64,000 bases of DNA from Annona cherimola. Taxonomy: Eukaryota > Streptophyta > Magnoliopsida > Magnoliales > Annonaceae. Below the pieces are notes generated by a model. It searched no databases. It saw only the letters and a list, made by a program, of their open reading frames with translations, and was not told the DNA's origin. How positions within the stretch are numbered: position 1 is the stretch's first letter; every line of letters begins with the position of its first letter. The stretch lies in the NCBI GenBank assembly GCA_030490835.1, contig CM059973.1:56982008-57046007 (forward strand), given 5' to 3'. Shown here piece after piece: positions 23,009 through 34,540 of this stretch. The position numbers were made by a program, and so were the translations under genes.

Positions 23009-23388
23009 TTGTTCTGGTACAGCACTACTGCACCAAAACAGCGATACATTTGCCCAAAAATAGGCCTACACATATTAGAACACAATAAACTTTATACAAC
23101 TATTTATCCATATATAAATTTTACAGCAAATGGTTTACATGTTAAAAAAACTACTTTAAAGTTATTATTTATATTAAATTATTTTACTACGTTGAATTTG
23201 CCCCATTTTCAAGTGGGGTCTATACACATATCCTATTGGGATGAAAATTGACATGGTAATAAAATACATTATTCTAAATACAATTGATGAAGTAGATTAT
23301 AATTTTGTGATCATGTGAAGCCCATTTCAGCATCACTGTACCTAATTACCGTGTAGTGGCATTCCACTTGAAAAATTCTCATATATAA
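23009..23388 (+). repeat. Family-1 repeat copy
   Basis: Runs from GTTCTGGTACAGCACTACTGCACC to GTGGCATTCCACTTG. The core includes ACAACTATTTATCCATATA and GGGGTCTATACACATATCC. Same orientation as the copies at 24766, 25086 and 26335. Confidence 0.6.
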
Positions 23389-23394
23389 ATAAGC

Positions 23395-23885
23395 TCCACT
23401 GATATTACAATTTTTTCTATGCAACTCTCCCCATTTTTAATATTAATAGTTATAGAAAATTCACTCAATTTATTATATTTAGTATCATTTATAAAATCTT
23501 TAAACTCTTTTATTTGTCTAATATCACTGCGCATGTGCCCCATTAAGAACCAACATAATAAAATAATTTAATATTAAATATCAATTTTAAATATATATAT
23601 ATCTTTTACATCTAAACTATCTAAAATATTATTTCTATATGGATGAATGATTCTATGAAGTATTTCACATTCTAATACACGTGTAAATGGATTTAAGTAT
23701 TTTTCATAATTTACACATGAATATATATATTGTTCAACAAATGAAGCCAATAAATATACTTGATTGGATAAAACTTGGTCACCTAGATAAACAAATTATG
23801 TTAAATAAATGAATGAATTGGGTTTTCTATCAAAGATCAAAATCTAAAAATTAAGGGGTTACATGGGTCCACTTCTATGAAACAC
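23395..23885 (+). repeat. Family-2 repeat copy
   Basis: Starts near TTTTTCTATGCAACTCTCCCC and ends TTAAGGGGTTACATGGG. The core includes ATTAAATATCAATTTTAAATA and GATGAATGATTCTATGAAG. Confidence 0.6.
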
Positions 23886-24372
23886 TTTTTCTATGTAACC
23901 CCCTCTATTTTTAAAATCTTGATAGTTGATGAAAAATCTACTTCATTCATTTTATTAGCATCATTTATATTATTATGGACACCCTCTCATTTGGTTAGGA
24001 TTATTGTATATGGGTCGTATGGGTCCTATTTATAAATGTGCAAAACCAACGTAACAAAATAATTTAATACTAAAATATCAATTTTAAAATAATATTTTTA
24101 ACATTTAAACCATCTAAAATATTAATTATATATGGATAAATGATTCTATAAAATATTATTATATTCTAATACATGTGTAAATGGATCTAAGCATTTTTCT
24201 TAATTTTCACATTATTATATATTTTTAAGCAAATATGGCTCATCCACTATTTAATTTGGATGAAACTTGGTCTCTTAACTAGGAAAATGATTTTAAATAT
24301 AATAAATAGATTAAATTTTTTATCAATTACTAAAATCTTAAAATTTGAGGGAGTTACATGACTCCTCTTCTA
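23886..24372 (+). repeat. Family-2 repeat copy, head-to-tail with the previous one
   Basis: TTTCTATGTAACCCCCTC at the left and GAGGGAGTTACATGACTCC at the right are inverted. The core includes CAATTTTAAAATAATATTTT and GATAAATGATTCTATAAA. The about-40-base hinge between adjacent copies can itself fold. Confidence 0.62.
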
Positions 24373-24379
24373 TGCAAAT

Positions 24380-24764
24380 GGGTTACATAAAAGCGGTTTT
24401 ATCTAACTCCTCAAATTTTAATATTTTGATGCTTGATAAAAAAATTCTCATTCATTATATTTACTATCATTGTCTTATTAGGAGATCAAGTTTCATCCAA
24501 ATTCAATATATGCATAGGCTGCGTTTGCTCAAAAATGGATACAATCATGTGTAAATTAGGAAAGTTACTTAGATCCATTCATATATGTATTTTAACATAA
24601 TAATGTTTTATAGAACATTTATCCATATAGTACTAATATTTTAACGTAGTAATGTTTTCATTAGGGCCCATGTACTATGATATTAGATAAATAAAATGAC
24701 TTTCAAGATATTATAAATGATGCTAAAAACAATGGCGGAGTGAATTTTTTATTAACCATCAAGC
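24380..24764 (+). repeat. Family-2 repeat copy, truncated
   Basis: Starts GGGTTACATAAAAGCGG and CTCCTCAAATTTTAATATT, runs through TAGAACATTTATCCATATA, and breaks off near CATCAAGCCCAAAATAGG, where a family-1 segment begins. Confidence 0.5.
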
Positions 24765-24765
24765 C

Positions 24766-25084
24766 CAAAATAGGCGCCACATATACTTAAATGTATTAAT
24801 ATTTTATATAATTATTTATCCATATATAAATTATATCTCAGATAATTTACATATTGAATAAACAACTTTAAAGTTGTTATTTATATCAAATTATTTTAAT
24901 ATGTTGAATTTATACTATTTTCAAATAGGGTCTGTACACATATTCAATTTGAATTAAAATTGGTATGCTAATAAAATAAATAATTCTAAATGAATTAGTG
25001 TAGTAGATTATAATTTTATGATTATGAGGGCCCATTTTGAGCCAACTGCGCCATAATTTCTATATATATAGAGAGAGAGAGAGA
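24766..25084 (+). repeat. Family-1 repeat copy, partial
   Basis: From CCCAAAATAGGCGCCAC to GCCAACTGCGCCATAATT, then a TATATA-GAGAGA run at 25061-25084. Confidence 0.55.
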
Positions 25085-25085
25085 A

Positions 25086-25440
25086 CCAATCATATGCAGA
25101 TGGACTACACCATAATTACTAGGCATTACATATATTAAAATGTAATTATACTTTATACAATCATTTATCTATATAAAAATCATACTTTAGGTGGTTTAGT
25201 TATTGAAAATATCACTTTAAACTTACTATTTATATTTAACTATTTTTTATGTTAATTTTGTACCATTTTAAGATGGGGCACATACACATGCTGGATTTGA
25301 ATGAAAAATGGTATGTTAATAAAGTGAATAATACTAAATACAATTGATGGAGTAGATTTCTTATTTATGATCAAGTAGGCCCACAATGTATGGATTGCAT
25401 TGTAATTATGATGCATTCCGAATGCACTTGAATAAATTCT
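25086..25440 (+). repeat. Family-1 repeat copy
   Basis: Ends: ATGCAGATGGACTACACCAT at the left; TGCATTCCGAATGCACTTG at the right. The core includes ACAATCATTTATCTATATA and GGGGCACATACACATGCTGG. Confidence 0.65.
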
Positions 25441-25449
25441 ATGACGGTG

Positions 25450-25945
25450 CCCTGTTTACATAAAAGCGGTCTCATCTAAACCCCTCAATTTTTAAAATAT
25501 AGATGATTGATGTAAAATCTAATCCATTCATTATGTTTAACATCACTTATTTATCTAAAAGACCAAGTTTCATCTCGATCAAATATGTTTATGAGCCACA
25601 TTTGTGGAAAATATATATTCATATGTAAATTAGAAAAATGATTAGATTCATGCACACATGTATTATACTGCAATAATACTTTATAGAATCAGTTATCCAT
25701 ATGGTGATAATATTTTAGATGGTTTAGATGTTAAAAGAATTTTTTTAATTGATATTTTAGCAGTGAACTATTTTATTATATTGATTTTACATATTTATAG
25801 ATGAGACCTATATGCAGTTGAATTAAACAAATTAGAAGGTTTTCACGATAATATAAATGATGTTAAATACAATAGACGGAGTGAATTTTTATCAACTATC
25901 AAGATTTTAAATATGAAGTGGGCTACATAGAAAAGGAGTTTCATT
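25450..25945 (+). repeat. Family-2 repeat copy
   Basis: Begins GTTTACATAAAAGCGGTCTC and ends GGGCTACATAGAAAAGG. The core includes AGAATCAGTTATCCATATGG. Confidence 0.6.
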
Positions 25946-25959
25946 AAAACTTGACCGAT

Positions 25960-26330
25960 ATATATACAAGAGATATTCCAGTACAGGTAACCGCATTGTG
26001 AATTACAGTGCAGTTGCCTCAAAATAGGCTCCACATGATCATAAAATTATAATCTACTCTACTCATTGTTTTTAGAATTGTTTATGTTATTAGCATACCA
26101 ATTTTCATCCAACTGGATATGTGTATGGAACCATCTAAAAATAATACAAATTCAACATAATAAAATAGTTTAATATAAATAACAACTTTAAAGTTATTTT
26201 TCAACATGTAAACTATCTCCTATGTAACATATATATAAATAAATAATTGTATAAAATATCAATACATTTAAGTACATATGAGATCCATTTTAAGGCCATT
26301 GCACAGTAACATATCTCATATATATATAAC
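25960..26330 (-). repeat. Family-1 repeat copy, reverse orientation
   Basis: The core reads in reverse: CATCCAACTGGATATGTGTATGG, then AAACTATCTCC and ATAATTGTATAAAATATC. The next copy, at 26335, faces the opposite way. Confidence 0.6.
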
Positions 26331-26334
26331 CCAT

Positions 26335-26695
26335 TATGTGCAGATAGACTGCACCATAAGTATGGTGCAAACGGATTGCACTCTAGGTCTCACACATATT
26401 AAAATGTAACACTACTTTATACAATCATTTATCCATATAAAAATTATACTTTAGATGGTTTAGATGTTGAAAATATAACTTTGAGCTTGATATTTACATT
26501 AAATTATTTTATTACATTAATTTTATACTATATTAAAATGGGGCACATACACATGTTAGATTTAGATAAAAAATAATATGCTATCGAAATAAATAATTCT
26601 AAATACAATAGGTGAGGTGGATGTTAATTTTAACATATGTAGGGCCCATTTCGGAAGATTACACCGTTATTACAATACAATCCATCTGCACTAGA
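26335..26695 (+). repeat. Family-1 repeat copy, best-preserved ends
   Basis: TGTGCAGATAGACTGCACC near 26336 and CAATCCATCTGCACTAG near 26679 are inverted relative to each other. The core includes ACAATCATTTATCCATATA and TAGATGGTTTAGATGTTG. Confidence 0.68.
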
Positions 26696-26719
26696 TTAAT
26701 TTACATATATATAGAGAGA

Positions 26720-27105
26720 GATATTTTAGTGCATGTAAATATACCGTGACTTATGGTACATTTACATCAAAATGGGTCCTCACATGATTATAAAATGTAC
26801 ATTTACTCCACCCATTGTATTCAGAATTGTTTCGTTTATTAGCATACCAATTTTCATCTAAATTGAATGTGTATGAGTCCCATCTAAAAATGGTACAAAA
26901 TCAATATAATAAAATAGCTTAATGTAAATGATATTTTAAAGTTATTTTTTCAATACGTAAACTACCTAAGACATAATTTATATATGGATAAATAATTATA
27001 TAAATTATTAATGCATTTAAGCATGTAAGGCTCATTTCGTACTAAATGCATCATAAATTATGGTACATGTAAATGCCCATTAACATATCTCACATATAAA
27101 CATAC
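26720..27105 (-). repeat. Family-1 repeat copy, reverse orientation
   Basis: TAGTGCATGTAAATATACCGTG at the left and ATTATGGTACATGTAAATGCCC at the right. The core includes CATCTAAATTGAATGTGTATGAG in reverse sense. Confidence 0.6.
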
Positions 27106-27720
27106 TCAATAAAGAATATCATTAGTCAAAAATATGTCAACAATTCATAAAAGAACAAATATTTATAAAAAGAAAGGCTTTTTTTCAAATGTTCTCAAGA
27201 TTCTTTTTTGACTTTTCTAGATTTGTCATTCTATACCCCATAATGATGGAAATATCAAATAAAAGATATACAAAAGTGCATGCACCACGGGGTGCACTAT
27301 ACTTAAAATGAGGCTATGATGACATCAAAATCCAAACAATTATGTTGTTTAATATCATTTATCTTATAATACTGCCAAAAATAATCACAAAAAGGGTAAT
27401 ATTTGCTTTAAGATATATAATGATATATAAGTTATAAAAAATTATTAGATCCATCGTAGATGAATTATAAAATTGGAAATCATTAATACACATAGGAATT
27501 GTGTTTTAGACAAGTTGGATATTGATTTTTTATTTCGCTGAAACTTGTTTTATAAGTTAAACAACTATTGATAAACGCGATCACTAAAATTGATTTTGAT
27601 TGCATCAAGGTAGACCTTATGCACTAGTGGACACCCCAAATACAGCTAAGCATGGCATATAAACTTTTACTTAGTCAACTTTAGTGAATCCTGCTTTAGG
27701 TTAACCAGTAATATTTTAAT
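27106..27720. other. Gene-free AT-rich stretch
   Basis: No recognisable gene or element. Confidence 0.4.
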
Positions 27721-28041
27721 ACATTAGGGTGCAAAATCTTATTTTTAATATTTTTTTAAAAATATTTTTTTAAAATTATTAATCTGTGTATTTAACTTAT
27801 GTATTTAAGTTTTACTATTTTTTAAGATGTACAAATATATTTTTCAAATTCTTTTAAAATATGAGTATTTTATTCATTTAAAAATGATTAAAACCTCATC
27901 TATTTTTAAAAATAAAAAAATATATACACATCTTCAAAAATAGTAATTTTTTATTTATAGATTAAATGGACATAGCTTAACAGTTTTATAAAAAGATTTT
28001 TTTTAAAATATATTAAAAAATGAAGTTTTGCATCCTTATGC
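27721..28041. repeat. Hairpin-type inverted repeat (probable MITE)
   Basis: ACATTAGGGTGCAAAATC at the left pairs imperfectly with GATTT...GTTTTGCATCCTTATGC at the right, and the A/T-rich inner arms continue the pairing (TTTTTAATATTTTTTTAAAA against its complement near 27990-28020). AATACATTAGG(A/G)TGC also recurs directly at 28053, just outside. Confidence 0.45.
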
Positions 28042-28254
28042 ATCAAAATTTCAATACATTAGGATGCGTTGAAACATTAGGCCAGGTTAACTCAAGTTTC
28101 GCTAAATGGGGCCTTAGCTTGTGAATATTCATTAAGCTCTAAGAAATTTTTAAGAGTTATAAAAAAGGAAAATAACTTTCAGCAAAAGCCCAATAGAGGA
28201 CTGTAAAAGCAAGTTTAATGGATTTTAGACAAGTTTTATTATAATTATAATTAG
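28042..28254. other. Unassigned spacer
   Basis: No gene. GGTTAACTCAAGTTTCGC near 28085 loosely mirrors GAATCCTGCTTTAGGTTAACC near 27687, so the hairpin may sit within an older repeat. Confidence 0.3.
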
Positions 28255-28740
28255 GTATGTTTCTATAAAGCTCTTTTTTCTAAGTAACCCTTTCCATTTT
28301 TAAAAACTTAATAATTAATAGAAAATTCATTTTATCTATTGTATTTAGCATCATTTATATTATCATGAAAAACTCTTTCATTTATTTAGTTTTATTGTGT
28401 ATACGTCCCATTTACAATTATATAAAATAAATGTAATAAAATTATTTAATACTAAATATCAATTTCGAATGTATTTTTAACATATAAACCATCTAAAATA
28501 TCATTTCTATATAGATAAATGATTCTATAAAGTATTGTTACATTCTAATAATATATAAATGATTTAAGTGTTTTTCATAATTTGCAAAAATATTTATATT
28601 TCAACAAATGTAGCCCATAAACATACATGATTAGAATGAAACTTGATCCCCTGGATTAAAAAATAATATTAAATATAATAAATTAATCATCAACATCTTA
28701 AAAATTAAAGATGTTATATGGGACCACTTCTGAATAACTT
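28255..28740 (+). repeat. Family-2 repeat copy
   Basis: Starts TTTCTAAGTAACCCTTTCC and ends AAAGATGTTATATGGGACC. The core includes AAACCATCTAAAATATCATT and GATAAATGATTCTATAAAG. Confidence 0.6.
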
Positions 28741-28756
28741 GTTTACATAAAGCGGA

Positions 28757-28905
28757 GCCCATTATATTAATGTATCAAGCTTTAGAAAAGCCGGTTATAT
28801 AGAAGTGAAGCTCATTATATTAACGTATCAACTTTAAAAAAACCGGTTACATAGAAGTCACGCCCATTATATTAATGTATCAAGCTTAGAAAAGCCCTTT
28901 CACGT
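28757..28905. repeat. Minisatellite, three units of 52-53 bp
   Basis: GCCCATTATATTAATGTATC (or GCTCATTATATTAACGTATC) begins units at 28757, 28810 and 28862. Each unit continues with an AAGCTTTAGAAAAGCCGGTT-type part and ATAGAAGTGA. Confidence 0.85.
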
Positions 28906-29100
28906 CGAAGAGTTTAACGGGCTTTAAGAGAGTTTGAGCAACGCTTATTAAACTCTTTCATAAGCTTATTACGCTTTTAAAAAGTTCGAACTATAATACT
29001 CTATTGAACTCTACCAAATATTTTCAACTGCTTTACCATGAGTTTGATAGATTTTTTTAAGTACTTCGAAAGAATATTTTGCCCCCAAAAGGTACTGGGG
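28906..29100. other. Spacer left of the LINE
   Basis: AT-rich; no gene recognised. Confidence 0.4.
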
Positions 29101-29129
29101 TTTTTTTTTTATAAAAAGAGAAAATCATT

Positions 29130-32100
29130 CTATCCATACATCCTTTCAATATTAAAGGGGATAGGGATAGAAGGATCCTCGCAATTCATTGCCAAAAAAT
29201 TGTCTGTACAAATTTTCCCACCAATAGCGCTGAGAGGGTTACCCCACCAATACTGATGGTCCTCAAAAGAACACAAAACCAATTCGGCTAAGGAGTGGGC
29301 TACAGTATTACCTTGCTGAAGGACATGATGTATCGAAAAGGAAGCATTGTTAGCGAGGATGGACCTGATCTCATCAATTATAAAGCCCACGTCAGAAGTA
29401 ATAGGGACCGAATTTGATATATAGTTGCATAAGATGAGAGAATCGGTTTCGACCTGTACCCGATTTAGTCTCAGTAGGAGCGCCTACCTGAGTCCCAATA
29501 GGAAAGCAGTAGCCTCCATGAAAAGTGGCTCCCTCATCCCAGTCCGTTTCCATCTGCTAGCCGCAACAAAATCGCCTTGAGAGTCCCTAATGACGGCTGC
29601 GCAATCGAAGTTACCCAGATTCTCGCGACTGCGTGCGTCCACATTGATTTTAACAAACCCCGGTGGCGACTTAGACCAGCGAGTCACAAGGGAGCTCTCC
29701 AACAGCCCCGAGTTTGAGAGCTTCGAAGCACACTTGTGCTGGTGAAGGAACTCCAAGCACCAAGGCAATATATCCAAGAAATTTGGTTGAGTGTCATCCA
29801 CTCTGAGCTTGTTCCGAAGATACCATCCCCTCCAGCAACATACAATGAAAAGGACGAGATCATCAATTGTGTGCTTCTGCAAAAGGAAATCCATTAGCTC
29901 ACGGACCGACATTCTCTGAGCAACCATCCTTGCTACCCTCCAACACACCCCCGAGGTCCTACCACATCTCAGAAAAAGATGGTCCACATCTTCGATGTCA
30001 TTCTTGCATAAGACACACCTCGAATCGACCACAATACCTCTCTGACATAGATTCTTCAGAGTTGGGAGGGCATTTAAGTAAAGGCGCCATCCAAATATAA
30101 TTACCTTACTGGGAGTTTCAACCGCCAAATGGCCTTATAGAAGCCTGAGTGAACCGCATTCACGTCTTTGGAGCACAAAAATCTGTATGCCGATTTAACC
30201 GTATAGGGTCCATTTGGTTCGTGCTTCCAGAACAAACAATCATTCACACCCATACGGGGAAGGGGAACCATTTGAACCTTCAACCAAGTAGCCTCCCCCG
30301 CCGCGGCCAGAAGACGATCCATCCGCTAGGAGTTTGTTTCATGATCAATGAAGTGACTAACTCTCACATCCTCCGGCATAGAAAGAGGAAGGGGACCCGC
30401 CTTAGCAATCTTGGAGTCGAGCCATAAGTCTTCGAAAAAGTGGACCCGTTGCCCATCACCTATTCGCCATTTGCAGCCCCTTTGAATGACATCCCTCGCC
30501 TTCAAGATGCTCCTCCAAGTGAAGGAATCCGATGGCTTCGCCTTGCAAGTCCAAATGTCCGCAGTTGGGAAGTATTTTTCCTTTAGAACTCTGTAACATA
30601 ACGATGAAGTACACGAGACCAGTCTCCATACTTGTTTGGCAAGAAGGGCGCAGTTAAATTTCTGAAAGTCTCTAAAGCCCATACCCCCCGACCGCTTAGG
30701 TTTGCATAAGTCCTTCCAAGCCACCCAGCTTACCTTCCTCTTGCCGTCCTTATCCCCCCACCAGAATTTACTCAGCATCCCGTTAATGTCATTACAAAAA
30801 GATTTTGGTAATAGGAAAATGCTCATTGTATAAGTGGGAATCGCCTGGGCAACTGCCTTAATAAGCACCTCTTTACCCCCCCCCCCCATGAAAGCAATTT
30901 ACCCTTCCAGCCTTGGATGCGGTTCCTGATGCGTTCTTTAAGGCTTTTGAAAATACCCACTTTGGATCTACCAAGCCAAGTCGGAAGCCCTAAATATTGG
31001 TGGAAATCATTACTAGCAAAACCTAAGATATGGATCATCTCCCTTCTTGCCACGTGATTCACATTAGCACTAAAGAAAATGGCAGTCTTGTCGACATTGA
31101 CTAATTGGCCCGAAGATACCGAATATTGATTGAGGATGTCCATAAGTTTCCTTAAGTATTTCCCTTCAGCCCTAAGGAATATGATATCATCATCCGCGAA
31201 CAGAAGATGAGAAATCATCGAACCATGTTGATGGAGTCTTATGCCGTGAATAGCTCCCCTACTGGTCTCGAAGGCAATCAGGACAGAAAGACCCTCAGCA
31301 CATAATAAGAAAAGATATGGGGATAGGGGGTCTCCCTGCCTTAGACCTCTCTGAGGGTGGAAGTATGGTGATTTGAAACCATTTACATTTACACGGTAGC
31401 TGACAGTTAAATACAGCTCATGACCCACTCAATCCATACCTCATCGAAGTTCATGGCCCACATCATGCATCTGATAAAACTCCATTCCACTTTGTCATAA
31501 GCCTTTGACATATCTAGCTTAATGGTCATCTCTTGTTTCCGCCCTGTCTTGCGTCTCCGTAAAGAATGGATTGCTTCGTATGCAATTAACATGTTATCAG
31601 TGATAAGCCGCCCCGGAATAAAGGCACTCTGCTCGTCTCCAATGATCACGTGAAGAACACGCTTTAGTCTGTTGGCCAAGACCTTCGCTAAAATTTTATA
31701 GACCACATTGCAGAGGCTGATTGGTCTGAAGTGTGACAACATTTGAGCTCTTGCCTTTTTTGGGATCAAAAAAATAGTGGTTTTGTTTAAATCCTTGATA
31801 AGCCTACACAGATGGTCGGGGTTGCACTCGTTCATGAACCTCCTGCTCCACTCGATAATGTCGGACCCCACTGTGCTCCAGAATCTTTGATAGAATCCCA
31901 CCGACATTCCATCCGAGCCCGGGGCCTTTGTAGGGCTCATGCCTTTCACTGCATTAACAACCTCTTGATTTTGAAGTGGGAGCGTCAAAGATCTTCTTTG
32001 ATCATCAGACAGTTTTTTAGTGATAACATTCTCAATCCATGGCGCCTCACACAGCGAACTAGAAGTAAAAACCTCCTGAAAGTGATTTACCGTCATATCC

Positions 32101-33270
32101 ATCATCTGGTCCTGTTCCTTAATCCAACTACCATTCCGGTCCCTCAGAGCGTCAATAAAGTTTGATCGACGTCTGTTAGAAGCAGCACGGTGGAAGAACT
32201 TGGTATTTCTGTCTCCTTCCATTAGCCAATGTGTTTTCGCCCTCAGCTTCCACAGTTGCTCCTCATCTTCCAGAAGAAGGTTAATTTGAAGTTTAAGGTT
32301 CCGCAAAGCATCGTCCCTTTCATCACTCTGCCTCCTCCTCATCAAAGCATCAAGCTCCCTCTGCTTTCGCCTAATCGCATTCCGAATGTTACCTCTCTTC
32401 CTTAGGTTCCACTTAGCTAATTCAGCACCACAATGGCTAAGTTTCCATCCGAGCACATTAATCGTCCTAGCAGCCAAAGGGGGCTGGGAGGTCCATGCAT
32501 GGTTAATGATCCTGGAGGTCTCAGAATCTCGAGCCCAGAAAAGCTCGTATCTAAACTCCCGAGGCGGTCTCTTCGTACCACCATATGAATTAAGTGTCAG
32601 CTGAATAGGACAGTGATCCGACGTGGGAGCCGATAGGTGGTTAATTTTAGCATGAGGGAACAGGTTCAGCCAAGAAAGAGAAGTCAACCCCCTATCCAAT
32701 CTCGCCTCCACCCTTTGCCTCCCCCTTCTATTATTAGTCCATGTCATTTTTACCCCATTGAATCCAAAGTCCTGCAGGTTACATCTGTCAACAACTCCAC
32801 AAAAAAGGTCCATTTGAGCCTGTGGGCGGTTCCTGCAGCTGGCATATTCACTAGGTCCCATCACTTCATTAAAATCTCCCATAACAAGCCAGGGATCACC
32901 GTTCCCGAGACTCAGCGTGTTTAAAGTCTTCCAACTTTGGTGCCTGTTATGTGTTTCGGGATGACCGTAGAAGCCCGTGAACCTCCACCACAGAAAGCTC
33001 GCATCAATATGGTGAATAGAGAAGCTCCTAATACATGCTGATTTATTGTTGTTCCACAAAAGAGCCAAACCCCCTCCTCCCTTCTGGGTCCACAGCAAAG
33101 CAACAATCAAATTTGAGTCGTCTTCTTATGTTATCCATCTCTCTAGAATTGCACTTCGTTTCACATAGAAAGAGCAAACAAGGAACTTGTTTCCTGACCA
33201 GATCAAGAAGGCTACGAATCGCTCATAGGTTTCCAAGCCCAAAGCAATTCCAGGCTATAAGGGCCATTTT
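29130..33270 (-). pseudogene. LINE ORF2: endonuclease-reverse transcriptase-RNase H (broken)
   Basis: It starts at 33270 as MALIAWNCFGLGNL, the endonuclease N-terminus, then a TGA stop where Arg is usual, and a frame change near 33110. The frame 33110-31407 has the endonuclease parts VMGDFNEV and TSDHCPIQLTL and the RT blocks FRPISLCNVVYKI, DEQSAFIPGRLITDN and LDMSKAYDKVEW. A break near 31420 leads to 31428-30890 with RGLRQGDPLSPYLFLLCAEG and the catalytic FADDDIIFL. A shift in the C9 run at 30880-30888 leads to KEVLIKAVAQAIPTY and the downstream FWWGDKDG. After a stop near 30326 come 30322-30101 and 30128-29484 (zf-RVT, VLCKNDIEDVDHLFLRCG; then RNase H, VKINVDARS). The last part is 29390-29130. 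The key RT aspartates remain, but translation would stop early. Confidence 0.92.
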
Positions 33271-33733
33271 AGTGGAGGCGGGGCTGGGAACACCCCACAG
33301 CCACCGCCTCTATCATCTCCTCTTCTACTTGTCCTTTGCTTCGTTTGGATACCTCTTGCAGCTCCCCTAACTTGCTACTCCGACCACATTTTCCACCACC
33401 CTTCACTTGAGCAATCAGCAGGTCATGTCCTCCCGTATCCAACCCCCTTCTAGCCCTCCTTTTCCATTTACCTTTGTTTGTATAGGATTTCGCCCCTCCT
33501 TCCAAAGACGATACCCCAATACCCCCATATCCAATCCCGTCATCAGCCACCATGGAGCTGTCCCGCATTGCATTAATATCCACTACCAATGTAACAATCC
33601 CACCCACACAGCACAACCGCTCACCATCATATAATTCAACATTCACCTCCTGCAAACAGGACTCGTTCCCTTCTCTTAGCCCTACCACCCCTCTTCTTCC
33701 ATCTTGATCCCTAGAAATACCGATTTTTAACAA
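33269..33733 (-). pseudogene. LINE ORF1, C-terminal remnant
   Basis: An open frame of about 154 codons just upstream of the endonuclease start and overlapping it by two bases. It is Gly/Lys/Arg-rich (KGKWKRRARRGLDTGG, KGGGKCGRSSKLG), as expected for the basic linker at the end of a LINE RNA-binding ORF1. The preceding zinc-knuckle part is missing because the element is truncated. Assigned mainly by position. Confidence 0.6.
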
Positions 33734-33735
33734 AC

Positions 33736-33805
33736 CTTAACAGAAAATTTTATTTAATTAAACACAGTAAATATTAATGAAATTAAACATGGGGTATGAA
33801 ACTGT
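33736..33805. other. Spacer
   Basis: AT-rich; nothing recognised. Confidence 0.4.
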
Positions 33806-34152
33806 ATAATGGATTGTTACTTTGCTAAACAACAACCTCATGTATTTTGCACTTTTCATATTTTTTTAAAAAATCTTTTCTTCACGTTTATATGGTGCAT
33901 ATACTAAGTTTTACCATCTAAGGTTCTTCTGTATTTTTTTTATAAAATTTTTAAAATAAAAAAATTTCACTATCTCAAAATTTTTTGTGAAATTTTTATT
34001 TTTTAAATTTTATAAAAATGTATAGAACAATTCAAAATTTGTAAGTTTTGGTATATAATCTAAACACACTTAGGCCCACATAAAAGTCAAGAAAAAATAA
34101 ATAAGAAATAAAATACATACGATTGTTCCTTAGCTACGCAACAACCCATTAT
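33806..34152. repeat. MITE-like inverted repeat, about 347 bp
   Basis: Left ATAATGGATTGTTACTTTGC and the right end, reverse-complemented, ATAATGGGTTGTTGCGTAGC are inverted; similarity runs about 45 bases inward (CTCATGTATTTT against CGTATGTATTTT). The AT-rich middle is itself nearly palindromic. I could not confirm a target duplication. Confidence 0.55.
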
Positions 34153-34520
34153 GTAATATCACAACTCATTAAAAATTTATCCTCTCGTCGAAACCAATCC
34201 ATACTATGCGTCCAGAGGCCCGACCCAAACCCAACATCCAACTGTGAGAGCATACATTTGAAAGTTGTAACAAGCCCAACCAATGAACCAAGGCCAATTT
34301 TTTCTCTTCTTTTTTTTTTCCACTGACGAGGCGTAAAAAACAACAAACCAGAGGAATTACATGATCTGGTTGATGCGGAGGATTGATGCAAAGAATCCAT
34401 GCTTAGTAAGTATTGAATCATTACCCTTCATCATTTCACCAAAAAATTTAAATGACACTGAAGAAGCCTACCCGAAGTCATATGCCTGCAATTTCATACA
34501 AACATTGTAGGATATTTTGC
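34153..34520. other. Unassigned spacer
   Basis: No gene. CTTAGTAAGTATTGAATCATT near 34404 resembles the right end of the Mutator-type MITE at 22.9 kb and may be a fragment of that family. Confidence 0.35.
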
Positions 34521-34540
34521 ATTTTTGCAAAAGTTAGAAA

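Larger units (their letters stand above)
29101..33735 (-). mobile_element. Plant LINE (L1-type with RNase H), 5'-truncated
   Basis: On the minus strand the order is the end of ORF1 (33733-33269), then ORF2 with endonuclease, reverse transcriptase, zf-RVT and RNase H regions, a short 3' tail and a run of ten A (29110-29101). The A-tail, the absence of LTRs and the WNC-type endonuclease identify an L1-clade non-LTR element. ORF1 lacks its N-terminal part, so the copy is 5'-truncated. I could not recognise a target-site duplication. Only a handful of frame breaks are seen over 4 kb, so it is younger than the gypsy remnants in the window. Confidence 0.92.

Noticed and set aside
29867..30427. Plus-strand frames opposite the LINE
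   Set aside because: Shadows of the minus-strand RT and RNase H coding; so are 31812-32165, 32386-32924 and 33035-33634.
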